Under the pieces are notes generated by a model. The model searched no databases. It worked only from the letters and a program-made list of their open reading frames with translations, and was not told the origin of the DNA. Of a DNA stretch of 61,731 bases, positions 9,380 through 18,115 are shown one piece after another (within the stretch, counting starts at the first letter, position 1; each line of letters starts with the position of its first letter). Source of the stretch: Patescibacteria group bacterium UBA1372. Its GTDB lineage: Bacteria; Patescibacteriota; Microgenomatia; UBA12405. Location: assembly GCA_002306295.1 (NCBI GenBank), contig DBRI01000019.1:43007-104737 (forward strand), given 5' to 3'. A program made the position numbers and the translations under genes.

Positions 9380-10420
9380 TTAAAATCTAAATAGATTAGC
9401 CTTGAAACGGAGGAATTTCCACCTATATTCGTCTACAAGAGTATAGATTTTATAGAGAGGAGGATCGATAATATAGTCAAAACTACCTACAAATTGAACG
9501 AGCTGACCACCAAAACCTTCTTTGAATCGATGGAAACCAAAGCCCCTATCGGTTGGTTTGGCATCTGGAGGAAGACTTCCCCACATATCGAAATGGGTAC
9601 AACCTAATTCTTTACCAGCTTTAATAGCTTCCCACATAGTAAGAGTGCTAGCCATGACTTGACGGTTTTTATCTGAACTAGCTCCATATGGGTAATAAAA
9701 TCTGTCTTTAACTTTTAAAAACATCATGGCGGTTAATAACTCCCCTTGAAACCTTGCCAAAAAGACGTGAATCATGCCAGTGTTTTTTAGAGTCTGCCAC
9801 AGAGACTGATGATATTTTTTTGAATGGAGATAAAAACCCTGTCTTTTAGTAGTTTCAAAAAGAAGATTGAGATATTGGTCAAAACCCTTTTGACTATTAT
9901 CTTGCCCGACCTCAACTCCATGGCGATTGGCAACTTTGATATTGTAGCGGGTTTTGGGATGCATTTGGGCCAAAAGTGTGTCGATGGATTTTGATAAATC
10001 AATGATATGGCTATGCGGGAAAAATGCGGTTTTAGGTGACAGGACTAAATCAGAAAAGTCTGGTAATGGGTTAATTTGTTTAGTGCCTGTTTGAGAAGTA
10101 TAAATTTTGTTAATAACATCGGGTTCTATTTTGATAAAAATAGCTTTTTCCTGTTTGGCAATTTTTCCAATATTAAGAAGCATATCCTGATCAATTTTGG
10201 GGCCTCTTTGCAAAACACCAACTGTATAGGGTAATTTTGGAATTGAGTGAAAATTAATTGAGTAGGCAGAAATTAATTTATTTTTTTCAAAAGCACCAAG
10301 TCTGTAGATTGTGTGACCTTGAGTCTTTAAAAAATCTCCCCAAGCCCATGTTTGGATAGGATGAGTGATGACAGAATCATATAAATCTTTTTCTTCTTCG
10401 TAGAGAATACGGGTAATCAT
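9380..10420 (-). CDS. FemAB/FemX-like peptidyltransferase
   Basis: 346 residues with two GNAT-like halves as in the Fem family. Family marks include the N-terminal TWAWGDFLK stretch, MHPKTRYNIKVANRHGVEV in the middle and MWGSLPPDAKPTDRGFGFHRFKEGFGG near the end. Fem enzymes use aminoacyl-tRNA to add amino acids to the peptidoglycan stem, building interpeptide bridges; this fits a cell with MurJ and a cell wall. The substrate amino acid cannot be told from sequence. TATAAT (10428-10433) lies 7 nt before the ATG. The gene follows pcrA with only 15 bp between, so read-through is also likely. Confidence 0.85.
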   Translation of the reverse strand: MITRILYEEEKDLYDSVITHPIQTWAWGDFLKTQGHTIYRLGAFEKNKLISAYSINFHSIPKLPYTVGVLQRGPKIDQDMLLNIGKIAKQEKAIFIKIEPDVINKIYTSQTGTKQINPLPDFSDLVLSPKTAFFPHSHIIDLSKSIDTLLAQMHPKTRYNIKVANRHGVEVGQDNSQKGFDQYLNLLFETTKRQGFYLHSKKYHQSLWQTLKNTGMIHVFLARFQGELLTAMMFLKVKDRFYYPYGASSDKNRQVMASTLTMWEAIKAGKELGCTHFDMWGSLPPDAKPTDRGFGFHRFKEGFGGQLVQFVGSFDYIIDPPLYKIYTLVDEYRWKFLRFKANLFRF

Positions 10421-10435
10421 AGATATGATTATATA

Positions 10436-12313
10436 TTAAAAATCGGGGTCGTAGAAAAAGTCGTCATCGGTTTTGTTTTTAGTGTTGCGATAATCCCGGG
10501 TAATTTCGGCTGGCTGTTCCTGTTCAATTAAACTGGTAGGGATATCCATTAAAAATCGACTGGGCTCGGCCATACTACTTTTACCAAAATAAAGGCGCCT
10601 CTGAGCCAGAGTAATATATAAATAATCTTTAGCTCTGGTCAAACCAACATAACAAAGACGTCTTTCCTCTTCAACATCATCCCCTTCTAAGATACTTCTA
10701 GAGTGGGGTAATATACCTTCTTCAAAACCAACCAAAAAAACCATCTCAAATTCTAAGCCTTTACTAGCATGAAGAGTCATTAGTCTAACCCCTTTTTTAG
10801 TATCATCTTTTTTATTTTTTTCCTGAAGGGAGTATTCCTGCTGAACCAAAGCCACATTTTCCAAAAAATCTAGGATGTTTTGGTGTTGAACAGAAACCGA
10901 TTTTAACTCTTTGATATTTTCTATTCTTTTTCTATCTTCTTCGTCTTTAGGATCAAATTTATCTAGATAGTGCGAGTTAACTAATAAGCCTTCTAAAATT
11001 TGAGTGGAATTTAATTGCTCCATTTGGAAACCATCCAAAAAACTATCAAAATTGGTTTTACGTCTGACACCGATAGCTTTACCGACTCTATCTTCAGAAA
11101 CTTTATCCTGTTTATCGATGGCGTATTTGACCATAGACAGGACATCTTTAATTTCCTTTCTATCGTAAAATCTGGTGCCACCAATTAGAACATAGGGTAA
11201 ACCATATTTTAAGAAAGCCTCTTCAATAACACGTGACTGAGCGTTCATCCTATAAAGAACAGCAATATTTTTAAAAGGAATTTCCATAATAGTATTGGCA
11301 AAGCGAATTTTTTGAGCCACAAAATCAGCTTCATCAACTTCGGAATCAGCTAGATATAATTTGATTTTGTCTGAACTGGTTTTGGTGGTATAAAGTTTTA
11401 AGACCGGATGGCCGGAATTTTTACTGATAACAGCGTTGGCGGCATCCAAAATTATTTGAGTTGATCGATAATTTCTTTCCAGATTAACCACTAGAGCGTC
11501 TTTAAAATCACGGGTAAAGTTAGCTAGATTTTTAAAATCTGCTCCACGCCAACCATAAATGGCTTGGGCGGCGTCTCCGACTGCGGTAATTTGGCGGTGA
11601 TTTTTGGATAGGAGTTTTGTTAGAGTATATTGAATACCATTGGTATCCTGATATTCATCGACTAAAACATATTGATATCTTTGTTGATATTTTTCTAAAA
11701 TTTGAGGTTTTTCTATGAAAAGTTCAACTGTTTTATACAATAGATCGGAAAAATCGAGAGCATTATAAAGTTTGGAACGGGTCTGATATTCGGCATAGAC
11801 ACGTAAGGCAATTTTTCCAAAAAAGCCTTTGGCGTAATCGCCTATTTGTTCTGGTTTCAAGTAATAGTTTTTAAAATTGTCTATAATATAGCTTATTTTT
11901 TGAGGCGGGACTTCTTTGATATCATAGCCAAAATCAAGAATAATTTGTTTGACAAGATCCTGACTATCGGTGTCATCATAAATGACAAAATTTTGAGGAA
12001 TACCAATGTGAGTGCCTTCAATTCTTAAAAGTCGACAGCAAAAAGAGTGAAATGTACCGGCAAAAGGAGTATTGGTGTCTCTTCCTACCAAGGAAACCAT
12101 TCTGTCTTTCATTTCTCCGGCGGCTTTATTGGTAAAAGTAAGTAAAAGAATTTGACTGGGATTAACTGACTTTTCCTTAATAAACCAGGCAGCCCGGTGT
12201 GTTAGAACACGAGTTTTACCGGAGCCGGCTCCGGCTAATACCAAAAGAGGTCCGCCTGTGTAAGTAACGGCTTGTTTTTGCTCCTGATTTAATCCGGTTA
12301 AGATATCTGGCAT
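10436..12313 (-). CDS. pcrA: PcrA/UvrD-family DNA helicase
   Basis: About 625 residues, slightly shorter than canonical PcrA (around 720). Motifs: LNQEQKQAV (Q motif), GAGSGKTRVLTHR (Walker A), LVDEYQDTN, GDAAQAIYGWRGA, LMTLHASKGLEFE and CYVGLTRAKDYL. No nuclease domain, in contrast to the 1042-residue paralogue. It unwinds DNA 3'-5' in repair and replication restart. I start it at MPDILTG (12313) because a TATAGT -10 (12320-12325) lies 6 nt upstream; the longer frame would begin inside the promoter. Confidence 0.93.
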   Translation of the reverse strand: MPDILTGLNQEQKQAVTYTGGPLLVLAGAGSGKTRVLTHRAAWFIKEKSVNPSQILLLTFTNKAAGEMKDRMVSLVGRDTNTPFAGTFHSFCCRLLRIEGTHIGIPQNFVIYDDTDSQDLVKQIILDFGYDIKEVPPQKISYIIDNFKNYYLKPEQIGDYAKGFFGKIALRVYAEYQTRSKLYNALDFSDLLYKTVELFIEKPQILEKYQQRYQYVLVDEYQDTNGIQYTLTKLLSKNHRQITAVGDAAQAIYGWRGADFKNLANFTRDFKDALVVNLERNYRSTQIILDAANAVISKNSGHPVLKLYTTKTSSDKIKLYLADSEVDEADFVAQKIRFANTIMEIPFKNIAVLYRMNAQSRVIEEAFLKYGLPYVLIGGTRFYDRKEIKDVLSMVKYAIDKQDKVSEDRVGKAIGVRRKTNFDSFLDGFQMEQLNSTQILEGLLVNSHYLDKFDPKDEEDRKRIENIKELKSVSVQHQNILDFLENVALVQQEYSLQEKNKKDDTKKGVRLMTLHASKGLEFEMVFLVGFEEGILPHSRSILEGDDVEEERRLCYVGLTRAKDYLYITLAQRRLYFGKSSMAEPSRFLMDIPTSLIEQEQPAEITRDYRNTKNKTDDDFFYDPDF

Positions 12314-12338
12314 TCTGTAACTATAAAACAAAAGGAAG

Positions 12339-14483
12339 TTATTTTCTAACTTTATATATTTTGGTTAGATTGGATTGGAAAACGAGGTCGGAAATTTGGG
12401 CTATGTTTTCTTGGTTTAGATTGGGATATTTTTCAAATTCCTTATCCCCTACCAGGATATAGTCGATTGAGTATTTTTGAACAAGGGGACGAAGACTGTC
12501 AACATCAATTGATTGATAGATAGCTTCGACATCTTGTTGGCGGGCAGCAGGCTGGTCATAGCCACCACGCCAGAGCCACTCATGGACAATCCAACCTTCG
12601 ACAGTGGGAAAACCAGTGGCTGAAGAGACCATATTGAAATCGGTATAACTATCACCAACGGCTTCTAAAATTACCGGCTGGCCAACAACATTGTTGTTTA
12701 ACCAGTTGATGGCGTTAAATGTATCAGGATAACGATTTTGATACCAGACCATTCCATCCAAACCCTGGAAATTTTTTAAACCGCCATAATTTGAATTAAC
12801 CGCAAAATAGGCGTAAGTAGAATGGATTAAAAAAACTAAAACAAAAATAAATTTGTAAATTCGTTTGATGGCTTTGTTTTTTAACTGGGTAAAAGATGAT
12901 AAGACGTATGAAGCAGAAATTGAATACATCATAAAGGCGGCATAGACCAACTTAAACATGGTGTTAGCTCGACGATGACTGTAAATATAAATGTCTTTGA
13001 CATAAAAAATTTCAGGCAGAACTATAAGAATGGTGGCGGTCAAAATTAGACATAGGACAAAGATTTGACTAACAGAAGGAGGCTTAATTTTTTTATGAAG
13101 ATATTTTTTAAAAATAAAAAGGAAAGGTATATTTATTAACCAAAAACCACCGTAAAGAATAAACAATTGCCAAAAGGGAGAATGAGAGTCTGACCATTTT
13201 AGGCCTTCCATCATAGGCTCAAAATTCCTGGAAAAAGGGAAGGTAAAAATAAACCAGGAAACGATAGTTAGCAGACCGTTTACAAAAGTTTTTAGTAATA
13301 CAGTAAAGAGATTGCTTCGCTCTGCTCGCAATGACGTGGGATTGGATTGCAATGACGGGGAGCATAAATTGTAAACGAGGGTGAAAAGAGCAAAAAACAA
13401 ACCCAGATTGGCAAAATCCCAAGCATTACTCATATAGGAAATTGATAAAAGGAAACCGGCGCCACCCACTAGAGGCCAATTAAAAAATAAAGTAGATTTG
13501 AAATTGGTATAAATGGTAAAAATAAAACCTAAAAAAAGCAAAAAGACAGGAATGTTGTTCATATGACCATGAAGATCGGCCACCACAAAACTGTAAATGG
13601 GAAATTCGTGAATGGTTTTGTCTTCGATATCAGGGTCATAACCAATAAAACGAGTGGCGTCAGGGTACCAATAACTAAGTGAGGCTTTTTTAAATTCAGG
13701 AAGACTTAGGACTAGTTTTTGATTATTTTGAATATTGATTTTGGTTATTTTGTAAAGATGGTGAAGATTGCCACCAAAGGTAATCAGAACAGATGAAGTC
13801 AGGGCTAAAAGGAAAATTTTTAAGAATGAAAATTTTTTAAAACCCACTTTGATAAGACTAGCTGACAGAGAAAGGGTTTGGGTGAAAGTGAAAGCTAAAA
13901 CAGTAGCCATACTGAGGTTATAGGCAATAGTAGATGGAACTGAGCTAATTTTGGTTATAACAGCGTGGATGAGGTGGCCAAAATAATAGTAGTTAATAAA
14001 CTGACCTGAAAACCACATATCAAGAGGTGGTAAATAAGTAGTTTTAAGAGCTGAATTGACAAAACCCCAATCCATAGGTTTTTCAAGGTTATCTATTTCT
14101 GGTCTAAAACCGCGAACATAAGTCCAAAAAGCTAAAAACCCAAAGAAAATTAATTCCTGTAAAATGATTTTGCCTAAATGAGGTTTAATGAAATCAATCA
14201 GTTTGGAACTTTTAAAATATTTCTTTTTGAGAAAAAAATAGTTGAAAGCAACCAGACCAATAACTAACCAAGATAAAGATGATTGACTAAAAGAAATTAA
14301 CTTGACTGAACTTAGGACAAAGACCAAAAATGTGACCAAAATTAATGAAATGGTTTTGGCAAAAGCGTAACCTTTATCCCAAAAGTTTTTAAAAAGAAGA
14401 AGACAAGTAGGAAGAGAAGAAAGACTTAAAATAAGAAGAGTCAGATACCAGGTAAAAAGGTGACCAATCTCAACTGAATTCAT
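12339..14483 (-). CDS. DUF2298-type polytopic membrane protein (Chlor_Arch_YYY)
   Basis: A 714-residue protein with at least a dozen membrane segments. It matches the DUF2298 family by the NYYYFGHLIHAVITK motif (near residue 165), the aromatic-rich loop and the C-terminal soluble part with QNRYPDTFNAINWLN. The family looks like GT-C glycosyltransferases in layout, but its function is not established to my knowledge. The neighbouring PAP2 phosphatase overlaps by 4 bp (ATGA), so the two are translationally coupled and may share a lipid-linked substrate. A repeat element at 13308-13360 is inserted in frame and encodes a foreign-looking SNPTSLRAERSNL stretch in a loop. Confidence 0.8.
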   Translation of the reverse strand: MNSVEIGHLFTWYLTLLILSLSSLPTCLLLFKNFWDKGYAFAKTISLILVTFLVFVLSSVKLISFSQSSLSWLVIGLVAFNYFFLKKKYFKSSKLIDFIKPHLGKIILQELIFFGFLAFWTYVRGFRPEIDNLEKPMDWGFVNSALKTTYLPPLDMWFSGQFINYYYFGHLIHAVITKISSVPSTIAYNLSMATVLAFTFTQTLSLSASLIKVGFKKFSFLKIFLLALTSSVLITFGGNLHHLYKITKINIQNNQKLVLSLPEFKKASLSYWYPDATRFIGYDPDIEDKTIHEFPIYSFVVADLHGHMNNIPVFLLFLGFIFTIYTNFKSTLFFNWPLVGGAGFLLSISYMSNAWDFANLGLFFALFTLVYNLCSPSLQSNPTSLRAERSNLFTVLLKTFVNGLLTIVSWFIFTFPFSRNFEPMMEGLKWSDSHSPFWQLFILYGGFWLINIPFLFIFKKYLHKKIKPPSVSQIFVLCLILTATILIVLPEIFYVKDIYIYSHRRANTMFKLVYAAFMMYSISASYVLSSFTQLKNKAIKRIYKFIFVLVFLIHSTYAYFAVNSNYGGLKNFQGLDGMVWYQNRYPDTFNAINWLNNNVVGQPVILEAVGDSYTDFNMVSSATGFPTVEGWIVHEWLWRGGYDQPAARQQDVEAIYQSIDVDSLRPLVQKYSIDYILVGDKEFEKYPNLNQENIAQISDLVFQSNLTKIYKVRK
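13308..13360 (-). repeat. Dispersed repeat inserted in frame in the DUF2298 gene
   Basis: Read on the minus strand, the unit CGTCATTGC occurs twice, 22 bp apart. The second copy runs into GAGCAGAGCGAAGCAAT, so it is bounded by GTCATTGC...GCAAT arms. This closely matches a repeat known from many bacterial genomes that is often found inside predicted genes. The inserted codons keep the frame and give SLQSNPTSLRAERSNL. Composition is richer in G+C than the surrounding gene. Confidence 0.7.
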
Positions 14484-15046
14484 AGTAAGGGGATTTTATC
14501 AAAAATATTTTTAATAAAGTTTACTAAAACATGAGGGAAGGTGATTTGATGTGATATTGACCAGGATAAAAAACCTACTAAAAGACCTCCTAAAATATCT
14601 ATAGGGTAATGGAAACCAACAACTACTCTAAACAGAAGCAGAGGAATAGTGGCGATTAGAAAGATATTAGTATCATAAATTTGATACTGATTTAAGAAAA
14701 GAAGAAAGAAGAAAGTTTTACTGGTGTGACCTGATGGGAAAGAACCGGTGTCGTACCAACTTTTAACTAAACCTTTGGGTAAATTGTGTTTATATTTACT
14801 AATTGGCCTGGACCAAAATAAAAAAGCTTTAGAAAATCTTTCGACAACTTCTGCAAAAAGAGTGGCTAAGAGAAGCTGCCAAAAAATATTGGCATCACTT
14901 TTGATTAATAAATAGGAAACAAAGGCTAGAATAAGCCAGATGAGATAGTTTAAAATAATTAATAATTTAGTGCCAAGGCTAGTTCTACACAATATTTTAA
15001 ATAGACTTTGACGAGGTTGCCAAAATAAAATCGATTTTAAAAACAT
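14480..15046 (-). CDS. PAP2-family membrane phosphatase
   Basis: 188 residues with five or six membrane segments and all three PAP2 motifs: K-x6-RP (KAFLFWSRP, near residue 70), SGHT (FPSGHTSK, near 103) and RVVVGFHYPIDILGG (near 137-150). The catalytic His residues are present. Family members remove phosphate from lipid phosphates such as undecaprenyl pyrophosphate or phosphatidic acid. Position just before the DUF2298 protein suggests polyprenyl-phosphate recycling for glycan assembly, which is inference. A GATAAT sequence sits 5 nt before the ATG. Confidence 0.87.
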   Translation of the reverse strand: MFLKSILFWQPRQSLFKILCRTSLGTKLLIILNYLIWLILAFVSYLLIKSDANIFWQLLLATLFAEVVERFSKAFLFWSRPISKYKHNLPKGLVKSWYDTGSFPSGHTSKTFFFLLFLNQYQIYDTNIFLIATIPLLLFRVVVGFHYPIDILGGLLVGFLSWSISHQITFPHVLVNFIKNIFDKIPLL

Positions 15047-15074
15047 GCCTTATTATCTTTTATTCTGTACTAAA

Positions 15075-15692
15075 TTAAAATAACGAAATTTGATTGAGAT
15101 TGGCGTCGACAGATTTTGGTGGATATGAAAAATCAACGTTGACAAGCCTACTTGTGTTCCATTTGTCTTTATATTTTAAAAAGCCATTATTTAGGCCATA
15201 ATCATAAACTTTTTTGGTAACCTGGACATCGGCTTGGCAATAAGAGGCTAATTTGGAAAGGCTCTGAGGATCGCCTTTTTGCCAATAAAGGACTGCATTG
15301 GTACCAACGTCAGTTTTTCCAATACCTAAAGTTTCTGAGGCAATAGCGTTTAGAGACAGACGATGACCAAGAGCTTTTTTGATATGAGCCATAATATCAA
15401 AGTGGTTAAGCTTAGTGAAATCATACATAGAACAAAGCGGAGAAAGGACTTGATTGTCAAACATTAGAGAATTAAAACCTATAATCCGATCGACATTGGT
15501 AAAAATTGGCCAGATATTGGCGAGATCTTGAAGCCAAAAAGTGTACATTTTTCCTTCAATTTCTTTAAAATTGGCATTAATTTTTCTTTTGTACAAACAA
15601 ACTACTGAAACTCCTAAATCGGCGGGGTTTCCGCTAATGATGTCTTCAAATAGTTTTTGGGTTTCTAGATCGTAGATAATTTCTTCAAACAT
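15075..15692 (-). CDS. DEDD-type 3'-5' exonuclease (RNase H-like)
   Basis: 205 residues. DEDD motifs: YDLETQK (Exo I) near residue 9, GFNSLMFDNQVL (Exo II) near 70 and YCQADVQVTKKVYDY (Exo III) near 155. The layout resembles the predicted exonuclease domain of YprB-like proteins. It probably trims single-stranded DNA or RNA; the substrate is unknown. The ATG is only 14 bp from the start codon of the divergent gene at 15707, with a TATTCT -10 (15697-15702) 4 nt upstream. Confidence 0.8.
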   Translation of the reverse strand: MFEEIIYDLETQKLFEDIISGNPADLGVSVVCLYKRKINANFKEIEGKMYTFWLQDLANIWPIFTNVDRIIGFNSLMFDNQVLSPLCSMYDFTKLNHFDIMAHIKKALGHRLSLNAIASETLGIGKTDVGTNAVLYWQKGDPQSLSKLASYCQADVQVTKKVYDYGLNNGFLKYKDKWNTSRLVNVDFSYPPKSVDANLNQISLF

Positions 15693-15695
15693 GGG

Positions 15696-15702
15696 TAGAA
15701 TA
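15696..15702. promoter_or_regulatory. Overlapping divergent -10 elements in a 14-bp gap
   Basis: On the plus strand TAGAAT (15696-15701) lies 5 nt before the ATG at 15707. On the minus strand TATTCT (15697-15702) lies 4 nt before the ATG at 15692. The two hexamers overlap by 5 bp, so both genes would be leaderless and each -35 region would lie inside the other gene. Confidence 0.55.
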
Positions 15703-15706
15703 GTTT

Positions 15707-15853
15707 ATGTTATTAAGAAATCTTAGTCCACTACTATCGATAGTGTTTGGAGTGTTGATACTGACTAATCCAAAGCTATTGTCAACATTGGTGGGAATAT
15801 ATTTATTACTAACAGGTTTAGTAGGCTTGGGAGTAATCAACCTAAATCTTTAA
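15707..15853 (+). CDS. DUF3096-like small membrane protein
   Basis: A 48-residue protein: a short polar start, a first hydrophobic segment containing SIVFGVLIL, a TNPKLL turn, and a second segment with LVGIYLLLTGLVGLG. This hairpin of two membrane helices around an NPKLL turn fits the DUF3096 family of about 50-residue bacterial and archaeal membrane proteins. Function is unknown. A TAGAAT -10 sits 5 nt before the ATG, matching the leaderless pattern of the window, and the frame ends 1 nt before the end of the convergent neighbour. Confidence 0.7.
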   Translation: MLLRNLSPLLSIVFGVLILTNPKLLSTLVGIYLLLTGLVGLGVINLNL

Positions 15854-15854
15854 A

Positions 15855-16391
15855 TTACTTTTTTTTAAGTTGATTGTGGATTTTGGTGGTGGCTTTGTCT
15901 GGATTAATATCTAGAACTAGGGCAATTTCTTCTGCTAAGCGGCTGATTAAAAGCTCAAAGATGTAGTTTTTACTGCCAGTAAATTTGATGTCTTTGCTAA
16001 TTTTTTCAAGATAAATTTTCCTAACAGTCTGGGCAATTTCTATAGGATTATTTGAGTTTAAGACAGCTTTGGCAGTTAAGACATCGACAATTTCAGAGTC
16101 TTTTTTGATTTTTTTATCAGATAAGACTTTTAAAACGTCTTGAACTTGAGTTTTGTTCATAGGAGGACGGATGGTGGTTTTGTCAATATTTTTTTGGGGA
16201 ATTGAAGAGGTAATGTCTGACTCCTGATCGGTTTTGAAATGAGGGGAGAATACAAGTAAAGTATCAGAACCAGTTGACGTGCTGATAGATTTGGTATCGA
16301 TAATTTTAAAAACCTGACCAAAATCTACTATAAAATCTCCTTTTTTGAATTCATGACTATTAGCTCCGTTACCATTTGAAATATCAACCAT
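15855..16391 (-). CDS. CarD/CdnL-like RNA polymerase-binding protein (probable)
   Basis: 178 residues. The N-terminal part (HEFKKGDFIVDFGQVFKIIDTK, here residues 11-32) resembles the Tudor-like RNA-polymerase interaction domain of CarD/CdnL/Mfd proteins. The helical C-terminal half begins with IRPPMNKTQVQDVLKVL, which fits the CdnL pattern. CarD proteins stabilise open promoter complexes, of interest in a genome that seems to rely on leaderless promoters. I start at the ATG at 16391, because a perfect TATAAT (16398-16403) ends 6 nt upstream; the longer frame would start upstream of this -10 box and run through it. The match is by eye and moderate. Confidence 0.55.
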   Translation of the reverse strand: MVDISNGNGANSHEFKKGDFIVDFGQVFKIIDTKSISTSTGSDTLLVFSPHFKTDQESDITSSIPQKNIDKTTIRPPMNKTQVQDVLKVLSDKKIKKDSEIVDVLTAKAVLNSNNPIEIAQTVRKIYLEKISKDIKFTGSKNYIFELLISRLAEEIALVLDINPDKATTKIHNQLKKK

Positions 16392-16418
16392 AAGTTTATT
16401 ATACACTAAATTTCCGGT

Positions 16419-17288
16419 TTATAGGACAATTGAATCGATTTTATCATCTAGACCGGAGGAAGTAATAATATAATTATCCCTATAATCCCCCGTTCCTACA
16501 AATTCAGCTTGACCATTAACAATGGCTTGGAAAGGCTGGCAATATCGGCAACCAGTGTCACCCTTAGGGCAAGTGAAATGCTGTAAACTTCTGGCTAATT
16601 TAATTTTTTTGCCTATTTCTAAAATTTTTTTAGTAGTAGAAACGGGGTCTGGTAAATCTTTTGAAGTAAGCTGAGGACCATGTTGTAAATACCAGTAACT
16701 GGCTTTTTGAATTTTTCTGGTTTGACAGTTGGCTACTATTAGATGGTAGATTGGAAGCTGCAGGGAATCAACACCCTCTTCATTGAGACTAGTCTTAAAA
16801 TCAATAATATGAAGGCTGTCATTAGCTTTTAAATATTCAATCCAGTCGACTTTGCCACATAAAATTAAGTTATCAGCTTGAGATAACCAATAATGAGGTA
16901 AATCCATCTGGATTTTAACTGCCAATCTTTCTACTGGACCAGGATGTTTTTCGACCATAGTAAGCATGTCTTGACCTCTGGTTTTATATTTAGTTTCTGT
17001 CTTCGGATCAAGAAAACCACCGCGTTTACCGGATACTTTTGTCCAAAGAGAATTAAATTTTTCCACAAGAGGTGTATCAAATCGAGAAGACAGGGGTAGT
17101 ATTGACAGAGATTCGATTACTTGATGGACAGTTGAGCCTAAAGTAAGGGCCGGGGTAACTATTTGAACTTTGTTGCCTGTTTTTGGATCTTTGTAGATAT
17201 TCTTTAGATAATAAGCTCTGGGACAAGCTAAAAAATCAGAAATTGAACTATGAGACAGCCAGACTGCTTTATATTCTTCTTCTTGCAT
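16419..17288 (-). CDS. RecB/Cas4/AddB-like nuclease with Fe-S cysteines
   Basis: 289 residues, PD-(D/E)XK superfamily. SISDFLACPRAYYLK near residue 12-26 carries the first Cys, LGSTVHQVIE the GxxxH motif, and LHIIDFKTS (near 165) the catalytic D and K. The tail FTCPKGDTGCRYCQ has three more Cys (C-x6-C-x2-C), completing a plausible 4Fe-4S cluster as in AddB and Cas4. No cas genes are nearby, so a repair exonuclease role is more likely. Start at 17288 is supported by TACACT (17294-17299) 5 nt upstream. Confidence 0.82.
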   Translation of the reverse strand: MQEEEYKAVWLSHSSISDFLACPRAYYLKNIYKDPKTGNKVQIVTPALTLGSTVHQVIESLSILPLSSRFDTPLVEKFNSLWTKVSGKRGGFLDPKTETKYKTRGQDMLTMVEKHPGPVERLAVKIQMDLPHYWLSQADNLILCGKVDWIEYLKANDSLHIIDFKTSLNEEGVDSLQLPIYHLIVANCQTRKIQKASYWYLQHGPQLTSKDLPDPVSTTKKILEIGKKIKLARSLQHFTCPKGDTGCRYCQPFQAIVNGQAEFVGTGDYRDNYIITSSGLDDKIDSIVL

Positions 17289-17326
17289 AAACAAGTGTAG
17301 CATTTGGAAGTGTGCTAAATTTGAAT

Positions 17327-18115
17327 ATGAATATAAAAATGTTTACAAACGATACAAAATATTTAATGTTGGCTTTAGATCAGAGAGGTAGTTTTGAAAA
17401 AATGTTGGCAACTAGTGATAGACAAATTTTGGCGGCTAAGAAAAAACAAATAATAGAAGCTCTGTCTGATATGTTTACAGGAGTATTACTAGACCCGGAT
17501 TATGGTTTATCGGGTTATAAACAAAGTGGATGCACCAAACCGTTTTTACTGTGTGGAGAGGAAAGCGGTTATCAAAATGTTGAGGGAGAGAGATTAACAA
17601 AAATTAAGTATAAAGCAGATGAATTAAAAAATATGGGAGCATCTGGGGCAAAACTTTTAGTTTATTTTAATCCATTTTTAAATAGTGCCACTAAACAATA
17701 CGAAACTGCAAAACAATTTTTAGAAGATTGCCATCAGGTTGGTTTACCGGTCTTCTTTGAAATTGTAACTTATGGACAGGCTTTGGGAAAAAATTTAGTT
17801 ATAGAATCGGTTAAATATTTTTTGGAGAGAGATTTTAGGCCAGATGTGTTTAAACTGGAATATCCAGGGGATGAAGCTAGTTGTAAGCAAATCAGTAATC
17901 TTTTAGGGGATACAAATTGGATTTTGCTGACTGCCGGAGCATATTTTTATGAATTTTTGGATAGATTGGAAATAGCTTGTAGAAATGGTTGCTCTGGCTT
18001 TTTAGCCGGTAGATCAATCTGGCAGGATATGGTGGTAAAAGATATGGGGCAAGTTGAGAGAAATATAATGAGGGAAAGATTTGCTAAAATTGTAGCGATT
18101 GCTGAAAAGAAATGA
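17327..18115 (+). CDS. LacD-type class I aldolase (tagatose-1,6-bisphosphate aldolase family)
   Basis: About 262 residues. Family marks: LMLALDQRGSFEKML near the N-terminus, GVLLDPDYGLSG, AKLLVYFNP, PVFFEIVTYG and DVFKLEYPG, where the Lys is the likely Schiff-base residue. LacD enzymes cleave ketohexose bisphosphates to triose phosphates, so this may replace or supplement fructose-bisphosphate aldolase in the glycolytic pathway. The ATG at 17327 is chosen since TAAATT ends 5 nt upstream; MFTND at 17339 is an alternative. It overlaps the following glycosyltransferase by 4 bp (ATGA). Confidence 0.8.
   Translation: MNIKMFTNDTKYLMLALDQRGSFEKMLATSDRQILAAKKKQIIEALSDMFTGVLLDPDYGLSGYKQSGCTKPFLLCGEESGYQNVEGERLTKIKYKADELKNMGASGAKLLVYFNPFLNSATKQYETAKQFLEDCHQVGLPVFFEIVTYGQALGKNLVIESVKYFLERDFRPDVFKLEYPGDEASCKQISNLLGDTNWILLTAGAYFYEFLDRLEIACRNGCSGFLAGRSIWQDMVVKDMGQVERNIMRERFAKIVAIAEKK

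Noticed and set aside
16419-17288. Cas4 as part of a CRISPR system
   Set aside because: The fold and Cys pattern fit, but no cas genes or array are near; a repair nuclease is simpler.
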